Source: Pleomorphovibrio marinus
Lineage (GTDB): Bacteria > Bacteroidota > Bacteroidia > Cytophagales > Cyclobacteriaceae
DNA: 64,000 bases
Assembly: GCF_003347495.1 (NCBI RefSeq)
Contig: NZ_QCXY01000015.1
Location: 1 to 64,000, forward strand
Direction: 5' to 3'
Both the position numbers and the translations under genes were made by a program. How positions within the stretch are numbered: position 1 is the stretch's first letter; every line of letters begins with the position of its first letter. The notes beneath the pieces were generated by a model. The model ran no database searches. It saw nothing but the letters and a program-made list of their open reading frames with translations, and was not told the DNA's origin. This document shows positions 29,401 to 34,335 of this stretch, piece after piece.

Positions 29401-29879
29401 GCTTCTATGGAGACCTGCTCGGACAGGCCGGGGACAAGCTGGCTTACCAGTGGAACTTCGGTGACGGCATCAGCTCCACTTCCGTGAACCCGATACACAC
29501 CTACGAGCAGCCCGGCATCTACAACGTCAATGTGACGGTGAGCCGAGGCAGGGAAGTGGTGAGCAGGGAATCCCTGCAGATCAGGGTGAATGCGGCAGCC
29601 TTACCGGGTACGATTCCAGAAAAAGCAAGCATCAAGCTCTATCCGAACCCCGCCCAGGTACAGGTAACCCTGAAAGTGGAACATCCAAGTGCCTTGATGG
29701 AGGAGATACGGATCTTTGATCTTAGAGGCAGGCTGGTATCCACCTATGTCCCTGAAAACGAGCAAAGGGGCAGGGTATATGAAATCCCTGTCAGTCACCT
29801 GGCTGCAGGCGTGTACTTCGTGACCACCATCACGGATACAGGTGCAAGGGACATGCAGCGCCTGATCATCGTAAAATAA
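11490..29879 (+). CDS. Giant multidomain surface protein with malectin/PKD modules and T9SS sorting signal
   Basis: A 6129-residue secreted protein with a signal peptide (residues 1-30). Approximate order: LamG-like 60-340; malectin 343-500; DUF5018-like 508-588; malectin-like 594-795; BACON-like 804-910; DUF5018-like 914-997; LamG-like 1001-1265; BACON-like 1269-1369; malectin-like 1374-1555; Big_5 1561-1675; sorbosone-dehydrogenase-like propeller 1684-2120; HYDIN-like 2126-2227; DUF4114-like 2234-2425; LamG-like 2430-2690; malectin-like 2694-2872; Big_5 2874-2993; propeller 3004-3472; HYDIN-like 3476-3597; DUF4114-like 3602-3780; BACON-like 3783-3887; malectin-like 3888-4060; Ig-like 4066-4154; HYDIN-like 4156-4292; DUF4114-like 4294-4505; cadherin-like 4506-4600; three PKD 4604-4857; five malectins alternating with four PKD 4859-6034; T9SS type A sorting domain 6042-6129 (IKLYPNPA opening, AAGVYFV). 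Malectin and LamG modules suggest carbohydrate binding, and PKD modules act as spacers. Export through the T9SS and anchoring to surface lipopolysaccharide is the expected route. Whether the propellers are catalytic is unknown. Confidence 0.88.
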   Translation: MKHLYAFKVLGLMLAFWFLASGNVGLSYSNPDRAVPPYPEKSKDLENTRVKSLGYEVFRNLSAWEPPCSPLSPLDCEALDVGLPIQLAFATSSGGLSESGFPMVMAPSAPLSPPSNPDVPGHEPSLISKTGAGLSITSTKGLFFSQPSGTPVSSLNTNSQVNALGAGFQPGSKVYNISLTLQNPTFSVSSGSNSQQAGIWMGLDEDHVAKLVVVKNGTSNQRRIQLHVENLSASTAQTALQEINSPNIAEATQDLRLRLEVDPLALTVKGYYALGTGEEVLVQESGISFLPVPAFFFDGQSPGTGVADLMYAGLFASHRNAAENQPITVLFNAFSVEELPDPDQVTAPVRFNINGSDYDKDGEMFSAENTLYLVENQPTQVSATPPAQSDYNIDGHEPLYNTRRFGEEFGYRFPIDNGTYTVVLHMMENFHTATGARVFDILLEGQVVEDDLDLAAAYGRGFLALKSYEVEISDGELNLQFLASENNAILQALEILPAADPGTPSSQSDILTFAIDGQLGDASIDASNQSVLISMPSGTDVSELVANFTLSTAAGIAPDPSAALDYSSPVAFTVTAEDGSTQTWTVTVEVAQAPVFGAKFNFQNNPSQTAVPEGYIADFGKNFGNSSLSFEGQGYAYGWKLKSNGQPIDVSHEASNNGSGATAGAGRNRLGSGYASASTQQKLEGTLMHFQGDNVMNNTGGTQSWAGQPRGNELIWELEVPNGVYEVTLGLGDKDTNNVDSRYSATLEGITIIPAFVPTPGEVRVASMVVEVSDGALTMTGVGGFNSKITHLEIQASNEAPESGQPLTFEPQELLTYLAPGAQGVAISNLSGEGATELGIVIEDVVNAADKNLTGSNEWLSLPASIALGDVELGKTAAGLALGETKNNTVIATAKGFFPALLQVGLEVGTPPSDEKNITAFTLSGIDAQVDIDEANFAIEVLVPLGTDVSSLIAVFELSEQASISPDPSTALDYTDPVVFTVTAADGSQQEWTVTVVSEELDPCSPLSLLDCNDIPKALPLNLTFDGSQGGLVDANGIGTGFTMVDPHSEARLTEDLPITYPNVIGYEPSKLAINGGNLVITATKGIAYLEPSESANTNTQVNSLGVGIQELSQPFSIETKLLNINTGGSAAQAGIWFGIDEDNFVKINVNANNVEIRKEVGAVSLNGNDSPDHIQVNNVGVNGNDVRLRMDIDPIAMTIKGFYAVGNGEWVQVTKSGLSEFTLPNVYLQGRTFGEDISASFAGVYATYRNGSVFNATFDYFEVIQEVPELALTFSSPTLSFTGEEGQPIAAQTVTLSASTGTPSITLSDDPDSAEWLILPGNPELGELSFGIVEGLPAGSYSTTVFGIDQPDLGYSNAELTVQLLISPASTGPVDPDFEWNINFSDPGSAAPANYEKDSGDPFGNRGNGWVYGWLDDVTDAPADLTLNGRNRELSGVSLLRNTLIHMQYGKISTNAAMGYLPDAKWEIEVPNGFYQVTVEVGDPNVDGSQSDVPSHTILVEGVSAISGFVPSGTDGSDTRFTSATVIANVADGRLTLSPSGGHNTKISSVQIKAVEGGVQVPKVLGVNPEDGAVNVSVNTSISANNLFLPNPDGNGLTSVDNTTITNSTVRLFKEGSNTQVPATVNGTGGGDAISLVPTLPLEANTTYVFEVEGVKDLAGETFEFFTSSFTTGMGGSTGPTTDLDNVSFTRHGTVASGAKYTTVTIGPDGKLYGLQIGGNIDRWTINADGTLSNKETLSAWKSAYGNRSAVGLEFSPTSTAGNLIAFVTHNSAGLSNAPDWDGKLSRLTGANLENEELLVTNLPRSTRDHLTNSIAFKPGEPNVLYFNQGSNSAGGAPDGPWGNRPESLLSAATLMLDLNKLPQTLPIDAETTRNIDAIKAADVNSPTLDGKYNPYFVDAPLTLYATGVRNAYDLVWHTNGQLYIPTNGTAGGSNSPASIDGMRRPDGTFYNHSDPNYPVIPAVNNANVQRDFLFRVNPGEGIPYFGHPNPFRGEFVHNRGQIDVSNAAYNGVQPDINYRGFAFDFEFNKSANGVIEYKSDAENGNLKGALLVTRYSGGSDIIALVPDGPNGDVLTSKVGIPGFTGFSDPLDLIEDVNTGNLYVSDYGSSTIVLLRPSNQASPTPQINLAQDNVVLDAVVTNTVSRELLISNLGNANLSNISVSITGADASLFEVVNLPENIAPQNSASFQVTFTPGNAGPKNAQLSISGTGAQSVNIALKGLGKTGTGGSNEPSLQWILDTYFGTGAIDVGDQNPATNVLDLGGGQSYNNLLGDELDIQQFQRASDGPVTMEVIGVFGPEANNPIVAFGYYESGVPTAMQEVFTVQNNVPGNGQTMNPVITGSLEFDPGAGSFGFFSRWPFFNNRVLYGEHALNTFTGAIPRHVRVYAVPGENDAYIIAFEEHISGFDYQDVIVLARNLMPTMEEGAGCSPISLLPCDQLEVALPYSLSFNGAEGGLANTGFTMVDNPSARLEIDGPTTYPSVPGFEPNRLSFSNGNLIINAANGIAFRTNGTTNTTSTEVNSQINTLGAGINVGATGNFSITTTVVNPYSDGSDNSEQAGIWFGLNEDNFVKLAVANGGKLEIMREINALAPNDIENNIQVANVSGLHNSAVTLRLYVDVENNLLIGYYSLNNGAEVELGSVALPAVYVNGNLAYGNLSFAGIYTSKRRELQADVNYTFTNFAITPEQVVDPGFESLKINFSRAQDNAPSGWLTDAGAAYGVRDNGETYGWVNSQTQAPLNLAANTRNRELANVSLLLNTLNHMQFGDVGGTNGVNTQGSWEIAVPNGTYEVTVYVGDPAVDTQEGTIPSHNVNVEGVNAVNAFVPTGTAGAATRMTTGTVTVVVADGKLTLDAIGGFNTKIQAVEITRTSETIVPFFTNVTPANNATNVSLNDFQINVEILTPSGYELLGSTLAGNVNLYEVTPGGEVVVPSNSNDTAGGDAITLTPLETLKESTEYVFRIENVEANKVGDVDDRLAFLPFVSRFTTGLLADIPIPIRDLGGVEFTKVLGGPALGNGTANERFTSLAIGPDGKLYGSTIGDFQSDGKIHRWDIAEDGTLTNLEVLSPNLTGSPHPVTGVPASNNRLIVGFVFAPEATANNLVAYVTHSAASLTNGPEWDGKLTKLSGPNLSVVEDVIIHLPRSTKDHLTNSIIFDEAGMMYISQGSNSAGGDPDPAWNNRPERLLSAAVLKLDLNKLPSNLPLSVHTTDNISVINAAPSAGLTMSDGTYNPYASNSPLTIYATGVRNAYDMLWHSNGWMYVPTNGTAGNNTNSPNSPGTANYPLARRIDGLTSIPPAPALIGGETQKDWMFKTKGGTYHGHPNPYRGEFILNHGGMPYSGIPGQVEASHRDVAKYPINLGPDPNYSRPAYDFGNNKSPNGVIEYKSDAFNGKLQGLIMVVRFSGQNDLLVMDPSNNGDIAEVYNTIPGLQGFDDPLDVVEDPRTGNIYISEYDRDNNGTPRLTLLRAAIPATPQPDLVAAPEELIFETIVDFHSSGAGSRTDVQEVTVTNEGLSAITINGVSIAGPFAGQFAGVSPNTASTLEPGQSLTYTVTYAPAVNNSNLGYQEAVLVLNTDMPNQPTLEIGLHALKKQGFEGGKEPTLDAVVKTLGIGINVGWTGLTSNINPSPMGEEVEVQQWVKAGPGQVNIIPVGRYSPAESLPFGYYTLSEGNVILHEVGVLADGILNAQTLYPPIAEGNDFFDPQNGIFGIYVKSETFNRVNYTQDSLNTGGVARRVRTYPMKDRQGNLIENSYLVNFEDATNGDYQDYMFIIDNVIPYEDGTLRLTFEPAFANVTTSVNEEGAVTQQVVLNAVGGVTEDEVTLSASDPRVTLPESWTFGTPFEISFDKSGSGVGNNRLVISATAENYVPGEFVFNVTVTSEAAFVYQFNFQDANALAASPAGWIDDVGNAFGEKNTHLGFLNYGWVLPNTTSPASAVANGRSRITATNTDPLLHTFTIIGHRTAATYPLRDWVVNVPNGLYNVNISVGDVDFTDSYHKLDVNGVTIIDFNQQSINPDNLVFFEDTGLVEVTDGTLRLSLGSGGVNAKPNYIRLAPINLEEQPPVVTASFEGLQFSEDVYRGGISIGLNAEDASQSGSITKLVYSINGGAFIDYTGPFEISEPGAYTVVVEAQDGFGNVAFRTYNFTIEEPSGAVLRMDNMAKIPGTNRGFPAEDYYTFNRMHNVGNTGARFHDTNVMRITNEGTEDMVIDNMSISDPNRFTFTLLPESGPQTLPVVIPAGQFKEILFTFTANNQSNKILMRETFQIVSNADNGGVITAILHGANASAPEGNNEIDAQQVNDVFGFTTNMRSIVNDDGTITPPNPMPTRPSSNFPVMENIDAGYEGDMIFSANFVQADPTKPVLGLQLAALHGPGSNGARFVQVNGTGTVGGINFSHGAEWYQSLLPKASNNVTLTADIANSINQPFRIAIANYLSSGGNNINGDRPDLLGLRVYKAIDRNGVVIPNEYIVVQDFIGGGCGAGSANCDWNDNTFYFINIRPEAVPTAQDIPSVNVIQDQLFEFDFGAFFDKAYPGNQLRFEASLANGAALPNWMSVDAVGNLRGTAPMTAANAYEVTISATDLNGLEVSSTLVMNVTKGPEVSITADVSEGRAPLSVNFSGTATTEVEGPLNYEWSFGDGASGSEANVAHTFAEEGEYQVILKVTDNLGLSGADTLIINVLPDIGPIARPLADIQGGLLPLTVQFDGSQSDSDVTLVAFDWDFGDGTTATGMNPSHTYTSAGNFTVTLTVTDANDLSASSTLAILARENQLPVAVAEATSTVGVAPLLVSFSGENSTDDTGIVAYLWDFGNGNTSTEANPSFTFQEVGTYEVTLTVTDDDGAQSTSVISIEVTDGPDFELRINAGGPELTYDGKLWLADQFFVGGKSYINGSAQVPALFQTERSANPPVFGYEIPVPNGDYQVIMHFAEIYWGATGGGPGGNAGQRIFDVSLNGNLVLDNFDINAEVGPQTMVTKTFEVQVTNGVINMDFSALAAVGGVNEPKISAFEILGVTQGGQPDVGYSLYLNTGSDSDVSYEGKTFIGDIGLAPYYDVDHVYTNANASNEPLFQSERGSTANLLTLNLALPVPNGNYRVSTYHNELYWGKVAGQPAAAGTRVFDIIIQGNTVKQNFDIFVEGSNNPTKFTFENIVVSDGVLNISMPASANRPSISGLAIEQLVEQTPNEAPVAVASVSPESGVTIGMQVQFTGSNSTDDKGIVSYVWNFGDGNGSNEIDPVHSYAEEGTYTVTLTVTDEEGISNATTLAVVVNAPSSGAADTAIYLNTGTNVSAFFEGKTFVGDESTDPVYFNQTNKFNDVGLIDEALFQTSRTIPNRSDEVLTYSVPVPNGSYRVSTYHIERRFGVLVDGVPGRRVFDISLQGIVVKSGLDLFVEAGIAPQKLVFENVEVENGVLEISMAASSDRPTISAIAIEGANVVAKTPIASFSYEPSDYVEAGTLVEFSSESSSGPIATYNWDFGDGSQSTEANPNHTFAGSGSYLVTLTVTSQEGFMDKMILPIEVFEALNPANLAMYINTGSNLNTVFEGKEFVGDINFAPVIFNQTNTFNDGALSQVPMYQSSRTVPNGSGASLTYNIPVPNGVYVVSTYHIERRFGVLVPGSPGRRVFNISLQGNVVKSQVDLFAEAGIDPMKLVFENVEVTNGLLEISMASINDRPTISGIAIEGLNVANLMPRAVATFEPSDFVDTETQVQFTGSNSEGDIVSYEWEFGDGTTSTEANPTHIYPTAGTYTVKLKVSSAQGFEDISIFSIEVFESINPANFAMYLNTGSAANTVYEGKEYVGDLSTPATYFNQTNTFTDPDLSSELLLQSSRTVPNRTSESLVYEIPVPNGTYTVSTIHIERRFGVIVAGEPGRRVFDIVLQGQLVKPNLDLFAEVGIVPLKLTFEEVEVTNGLLVLSMTASKDRPTISGIAIEGSNIAGGMGSVGARMLQGEQQPMVMASPLEGDGPLEVSFYGDLLGQAGDKLAYQWNFGDGISSTSVNPIHTYEQPGIYNVNVTVSRGREVVSRESLQIRVNAAALPGTIPEKASIKLYPNPAQVQVTLKVEHPSALMEEIRIFDLRGRLVSTYVPENEQRGRVYEIPVSHLAAGVYFVTTITDTGARDMQRLIIVK

Positions 29880-29902
29880 TAAAGTTGTTAAATCATATCT
29901 AT

Positions 29903-29937
29903 AAAAAGGGAGCCGGGTTTCTGGCTCCCTTTTTTTA
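29903..29937 (+). terminator. Rho-independent terminator of the giant gene
   Basis: GGGAGCC and GGCTCCC form a 7-bp stem around an eight-base loop, extended by A/T pairs and followed by a run of T. It begins about 24 bases after the stop codon. Confidence 0.92.
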
Positions 29938-30106
29938 TGTTTGCCGAACAGTCTCCTACCATAAACGTTCTTCCCCAAAATTTCCTACCATTGACTGGCC
30001 TGCCTTATGGAATAACTATTTTTTCCAAAAAACGGACTTCACAGTATTCCCCAAAAGCTTCCAGAAAGGGATTTTAGCTCCCACATGGATCAAACAATTT
30101 TTACAC

Positions 30107-30141
30107 CTTGCATGAAAAGTGGCAAAATGAATTTACCTTTG
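30107..30141 (+). promoter_or_regulatory. Candidate Bacteroidota-type promoter of murB
   Basis: TACCTTTG at 30134-30141 fits the TAnnTTTG -7 box of Bacteroidota sigma-A promoters and lies 25 bases before the murB ATG. A weak -33 element, CTTG, ends at 30110. The -7 match is good and the -33 match is poor. Confidence 0.5.
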
Positions 30142-30166
30142 CACTTTAATCTATGAAATCATCCGA

Positions 30167-31027
30167 ATGAAGGTATTTCCGCATTTTGACTTGACGGAGT
30201 ATAACTCGTACAAAATTCAGTCCCATTGCAGGCAGGCTGTTTTTCCGGAATCCGAACAGGATTTGATCGAAGTTTACCAAAAGCATGGGGAAAACATCGT
30301 CCTTTTGGGCAGCGGCCATAATGTGATTTTGTCCAAACCCTACTATGAGGAGACGTTTGTGATATTCAACGGAAACTTCAGTAAAGTGGAAGTGGATGAG
30401 TCCAGCGCTTCCCTTGAAGCAGAGTCCGGGGCGTCCATGCTTGCCTTAAGTGAGTTGGCTTTGGAACATGGACTAAGTGGGCTGGAAATTTTTTATGACA
30501 TTCCCAGCTCCTTGGGCGGTGCCGTGGTGATGAATGCCGGGGCAAGTGGAGAGGAGATCAAAGACGTGCTGGTAAGGGTGCGCTATCTGGATCTGGAGGA
30601 CATGCAAATAAAGACCATAGAAAAATCCGAAATAGGCTTTGAATATAGAAACAGTTTCTTTCAACGAAATCGGGACAAATTGGTATTATCAACCCTCCTG
30701 CAACTAAAAAAGGGGAATCGAGACTGCATCAGGGAAAAAATGGAAACCATCAAAGCCCAGCGCTGGGCCAAGCAGCCCAAGGATTTTCCCAATGCAGGAA
30801 GTGTGTTTAAGAGGCCTAAGGGTTATTTTGTGGGCGCTATCATGGATGAACTGAAATTGAAGGGCTATACGGTGGGAGGAGCAAAGGTCTCCGAAAAACA
30901 CGGAGGCTTTATCATCAATCATGACAATGCCCAAGGAAAGGATATTTTAGGCATCATTGACCATGTGCAGCAGAAAGTGAAGGAAAGGTATGGGTTCTTT
31001 TTGGAGGTGGAACAGCGGGTGATTTGA
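30167..31027 (+). CDS. murB: UDP-N-acetylmuramate dehydrogenase
   Basis: A 286-residue FAD enzyme that reduces UDP-GlcNAc-enolpyruvate to UDP-MurNAc in peptidoglycan synthesis. FAD-binding motifs GSGHNVIL (about 48-55) and IPSSLGGAVVMNAGASGEEI (about 110-129) are clear. The catalytic serine lies in PNAGSVFKRP (about 210), and the C-terminal acid is in LEVEQRV. The YRNSFF segment and short length suggest a compact MurB. A housekeeping gene in a polysaccharide region is slightly unusual. It is followed 25 bases later by the flippase gene, so the two may form an operon. A second murB elsewhere in the genome cannot be excluded. Confidence 0.9.
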   Translation: MKVFPHFDLTEYNSYKIQSHCRQAVFPESEQDLIEVYQKHGENIVLLGSGHNVILSKPYYEETFVIFNGNFSKVEVDESSASLEAESGASMLALSELALEHGLSGLEIFYDIPSSLGGAVVMNAGASGEEIKDVLVRVRYLDLEDMQIKTIEKSEIGFEYRNSFFQRNRDKLVLSTLLQLKKGNRDCIREKMETIKAQRWAKQPKDFPNAGSVFKRPKGYFVGAIMDELKLKGYTVGGAKVSEKHGGFIINHDNAQGKDILGIIDHVQQKVKERYGFFLEVEQRVI

Positions 31028-31052
31028 TGTACAGCCCGATACAAGTGAGGTT

Positions 31053-32357
31053 ATGAAAGGTTTTCTGGATGATTTGTTGAGTGTGGTCTTTAGCAAGGCA
31101 GGGATCATCACCTTTGGTTTGCTGAAGTCCGTCATACTGGCAAGGTGGCTGGGGCCTGAACTCAATGGTACCATAGCTTCCCTTATTGTTTTCCCAAGCT
31201 TATTTATGGCCATCGGTTCCTTGGGCATACGGCAGTCCACCGCCTATTTTGTGGGTAAGGGCATATATCCGGAGGCGGAAATCAAAAGGTCGGTGGTGCA
31301 AATTTGGATGCTGAGCACGGTGCTAAGCTTGTTCACCTGCTTTGTGCTGATTCGTTATTTTTCAACTTCTGGAGACAATATGACCCTTGTGGTTCTGGCC
31401 ATTTCTCCCATACCTTTCTCCTTGTTTAACACTTATAATTCCGGCTATTTCTTGGGCAAAAACCAAATCAAGAAATTCAACAAAGTAAATTGGATTCCTC
31501 CTTTGATATCCCTGTTGGGAGCCTTGCTATTGGTGGTGGTATTGGATTTGTCTATCATAGGAGCCATGTTTTCCATGATATTTGGGCCGTTCTTCATGTC
31601 ACTCATTATGCTCAGGTCTAATGGGTTTATAAATGGATTTTCATTCAGGGTAGAAATTAAAGTGATTAAGTCCCTTTTGTCCCTTGGTGTGATTTACGCA
31701 ATTGCCTTGTTGATGATGAACCTAAATTATAAAGTGGATATTATCTTGCTCAATAGGCTTTCCTCCGATTATGAGACAGGCATCTATTCCAAAGGATCGG
31801 GATTGATCCAGCATCTTTGGCAAATCCCCATGATGCTGAGCACCATTATTTTTGCAAGGAGTGCCACCTCCAAAAACAGCTACGCCTTCTCCCTGTCCGT
31901 GGTTAAACTGTTGAGGATATCCATCATTGCCATCGGGCTCGCCAGTTTGGTAATGGCCATTGGAGCGGAGTGGCTGATCCAGCTCCTTTTTGGAGAGGCC
32001 TTTATCCCTAGTGCATCTGTGTTGATGTACCTTCTGCCGGGGGTACTGCTACTTACTTTTTACAAAGTATTAAACATGGACATGGCGGGAAGGGGGAAAC
32101 CCTGGATTTCCTTGAAGTCTATGGTTCCGGCCCTGATTGTCAACGTCATCTTGAATATTTGGTTAATTCCAGGTATGGGGGCCAACGGTGCTGCGATTGC
32201 ATCCACAATCAGCTATTCCCTGGCAGCACTGATATTTCTTTGGGTCTATTCCTTGGAAGTGGGTATTCCCATACGGGAGATATTGCATTTCAAGTCCTCG
32301 GATTTCAAATTCATAAAAGACATTCAAAAAAAACGGAAGGCAAATATCCAGTCGTGA
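31053..32357 (+). CDS. Polysaccharide flippase (Wzx/MVF-type)
   Basis: A 434-residue integral membrane protein with about 12 hydrophobic segments. It opens with the amphipathic FSKAGIITFGLLKSVILARWLGPELNGTIA pattern (quoted as two parts: FSKAGIITFGLLKSV and ILARWLGPE), typical of Wzx-like oligosaccharide flippases of the MOP superfamily. Such proteins move undecaprenyl-linked repeat units across the inner membrane for a Wzy polymerase. A polymerase lies at the start of the window, 30 kb away, so the two may or may not serve the same polymer. The 25-base gap from murB suggests co-transcription. Confidence 0.85.
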   Translation: MKGFLDDLLSVVFSKAGIITFGLLKSVILARWLGPELNGTIASLIVFPSLFMAIGSLGIRQSTAYFVGKGIYPEAEIKRSVVQIWMLSTVLSLFTCFVLIRYFSTSGDNMTLVVLAISPIPFSLFNTYNSGYFLGKNQIKKFNKVNWIPPLISLLGALLLVVVLDLSIIGAMFSMIFGPFFMSLIMLRSNGFINGFSFRVEIKVIKSLLSLGVIYAIALLMMNLNYKVDIILLNRLSSDYETGIYSKGSGLIQHLWQIPMMLSTIIFARSATSKNSYAFSLSVVKLLRISIIAIGLASLVMAIGAEWLIQLLFGEAFIPSASVLMYLLPGVLLLTFYKVLNMDMAGRGKPWISLKSMVPALIVNVILNIWLIPGMGANGAAIASTISYSLAALIFLWVYSLEVGIPIREILHFKSSDFKFIKDIQKKRKANIQS

Positions 32358-32628
32358 TAAAACAATCGCCGGATTAGGGACAGAGGAACTTTGTGACTGA
32401 GAGACAGAGGGAAGGTGCTTGTTCGGGATTTGGTCGTTCTCCGAAAGGTTTTTGATTCACCTGCCTCTAGCAGGTTGGCGTACATAGGGAATCTAAGTAA
32501 ACGGAAGTTTTTTGATTTGGGACTTTTGCTTATTTCTCAGAATTAGGACTGGGAGCCCGGAATTTTAGAGAGGACCGCTTCTGATCCGGGGAGTTTATTC
32601 GAAAAACCTCCAAGGTTTGAAAACCTAA
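32358..32628. other. Convergent intergenic region with small hairpins
   Basis: No gene is seen between the flippase (+) and the phosphotransferase (-). It contains ACCTGC-CTCTA-GCAGGT at about 32459-32475 and the short hairpin listed separately. The AAAGGTTTTTGATT stretch near 32444 also occurs near 41690, so part of the region is probably repeat-derived. Confidence 0.5.
32603..32618 (-). terminator. Possible terminator hairpin of the minus-strand phosphotransferase gene
   Basis: AAACCT and AGGTTT form a short stem around a 3-base loop. Read on the minus strand it is followed by T residues and lies about 10 bases beyond the stop codon. The stem is short, so termination strength is uncertain. 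Confidence 0.4.
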
Positions 32629-34011
32629 CTAAAACGCTTTTTCGTGTACTTTTTTGCTGAACACGGTAAGAAAGATGATCTTGAAATCTAACCAAAGGGA
32701 CCAGTTTTCCAAGTACCAGAGGTCGTGCCGGGTGCGCTGCTGCCGTTGTTCCTCTGTTTCGGTAGGACCTCTCCATCCGTTTACCTGTGCCCATCCCGTG
32801 ATACCGGGCTTAAGGTAATGTCGGATCATGTATCCGGGCACTTCCTTTTGCATGCGTTCGTTGAGATGGCTTCTATGTGGCCTAGGCCCTACTACAGACA
32901 TGTCCCCTATCAGCACATTAAAGAATTGGGGGAGTTCATCCAGGCTGTATTTGCGCAGGAATTTCCCGAATTCCGTGATTCTGGGGTCATTCTTTGTGGT
33001 GGAATTATACCCGTTATAGATGTCGTCGCATTGGTACATGGTCCGGAACTTAAACACCTTGATGGCTTTTCCAGACCTCCCTACCCGAATAGGAGCATAA
33101 ATCAACGGACCTGGACTTTCCCTTTTGATCCGATACGCAATCCAGGCAACCACCGGCATCAATACGATAAGTGCACCCAGGGAAAAAAGAATATCGAAAG
33201 CCCTTTTGAAAAAAGAGGCATAGATTTCATCCAAGGATATCTGTCGCATATTGAGTACATCCAAGTCACCGTATCTGGTCATTTTGAACCTTCCCCCAAA
33301 CAGGCCTTCATAATCGGGTATATACTTGACCCTAATACCATGGTAATCGGCTGCTTGGGTTACCTTTTTTATTTTTTTGGAGGAATTGTAGGGCAAGGCA
33401 ATGATTACTTCATCCAGATCATATTCGCTGATTAGTTGGTTGATCTCTTGAAGGCTTCCGATGATATGTTGCGATTTTACCTCTAGGTGTTCCTCTTCAT
33501 CATAAATAAAGCCCAGGATCTGGTAGCCGAAATCTTTGTTCTGTTGGAAATAACAGTCTATTTTACTGGCTAAGCTCCCCACCCCCACAATTGCTGTTTT
33601 ACGGATATTGAGTCCTTTTTTCCTCAAGTTGCTGATCAGGTGGATGATGATCAGGTTCCCCCCTAGGTTAACGATGGGAAAACCCACAATAAAGGCAGTC
33701 ACCACATCCCTTTCATAATCCGGGATATTGATAAAGAGATATGAGATGGACAAACAACCCAATAATATGAAATAGGATTTCAGGTAATTGACCATCCTGA
33801 ACTTAAAGCTGTTGTGCAGGTGTATAAGATAAAGTTTTCTCCAATACCCGATTACAATCCACATCAGCACTAATCCGCTTAACACGGTAATTTCTAGTTT
33901 TTCAATCCTGGAATGGCTAAACAATAGATTAGAAACAATGAAACAGGCCACCAGGACCAGTAAATCTACCGTGAAATAAAGGGAGGCCAGTTGTTGATCT
34001 GATTTGGTCAT
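32629..34011 (-). CDS. Priming undecaprenyl-phosphate glycosyl-phosphotransferase (WcaJ/PHPT-type), paralog 1
   Basis: A 460-residue enzyme that should load the first sugar-1-phosphate onto undecaprenyl phosphate to start a repeat unit. The N-terminal half has four or five membrane helices. A CoA-binding-like Rossmann segment follows (KTAIVGVGSLASKIDCYF, about 180). The C-terminal bac_transf domain has SPGPLIYAPIRVG, FKFRTMY, KYSLDELPQFFNVL, MSVVGPRPHR and KPGITGWAQVNGWRG. The longer frame starts at a TTG. The ATG at 34011 gives MTKSDQQLASLY, matching the N-terminus of the paralog at 34336, so I used it. The two paralogs are divergent neighbours. The sugar (glucose, galactose or another) cannot be told. 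Confidence 0.9.
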   Translation of the reverse strand: MTKSDQQLASLYFTVDLLVLVACFIVSNLLFSHSRIEKLEITVLSGLVLMWIVIGYWRKLYLIHLHNSFKFRMVNYLKSYFILLGCLSISYLFINIPDYERDVVTAFIVGFPIVNLGGNLIIIHLISNLRKKGLNIRKTAIVGVGSLASKIDCYFQQNKDFGYQILGFIYDEEEHLEVKSQHIIGSLQEINQLISEYDLDEVIIALPYNSSKKIKKVTQAADYHGIRVKYIPDYEGLFGGRFKMTRYGDLDVLNMRQISLDEIYASFFKRAFDILFSLGALIVLMPVVAWIAYRIKRESPGPLIYAPIRVGRSGKAIKVFKFRTMYQCDDIYNGYNSTTKNDPRITEFGKFLRKYSLDELPQFFNVLIGDMSVVGPRPHRSHLNERMQKEVPGYMIRHYLKPGITGWAQVNGWRGPTETEEQRQQRTRHDLWYLENWSLWLDFKIIFLTVFSKKVHEKAF

Positions 34012-34335
34012 TACCCGAAAAGGCAATTATTAGGTTGGTGAAGTGATTAACTGCTTACAAATATATCCTTTTACAAGTTATAAAATAGGTTTCACATTAA
34101 TTTTTATGTATTATATCCTACACAGAAAAAAGGGTCCTTCCCAAAAAAACCAAAAGGGTATTAATATCATAAAAATTATATATAAAACAGAATTAGTCAT
34201 AAAAAACTTTATTCTTAGAAAGATAATTCTTCATTTATTAGTTCGTCAATAAGTATTTTTCATTAAATTGCTGATTGTAAACTAACTTTGTGGATCAAAA
34301 TTGAATGATTCCGTAGAAAAAGTATCACCGACTTT
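34012..34335. other. AT-rich divergent promoter region between two priming enzymes
   Basis: 324 bases without a gene, strongly AT-rich, lying between two divergently transcribed paralogs. It must hold promoters for both. A candidate -7 box for the plus-strand gene is listed separately. Confidence 0.6.
34283..34290 (+). promoter_or_regulatory. Candidate -7 box (TAACTTTG) of the plus-strand phosphotransferase gene
   Basis: TAACTTTG fits TAnnTTTG and lies 45 bases before the ATG at 34336. No good -33 TTTG is present at the usual spacing. Confidence 0.4.

Noticed and set aside
11490-29879. Two genes separated by a frameshift
   Set aside because: The reading frame is open throughout 6129 codons with continuous domain structure.
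32725-33435. 236-codon plus-strand frame
   Set aside because: Antisense to the bac_transf domain of a well-supported phosphotransferase gene.
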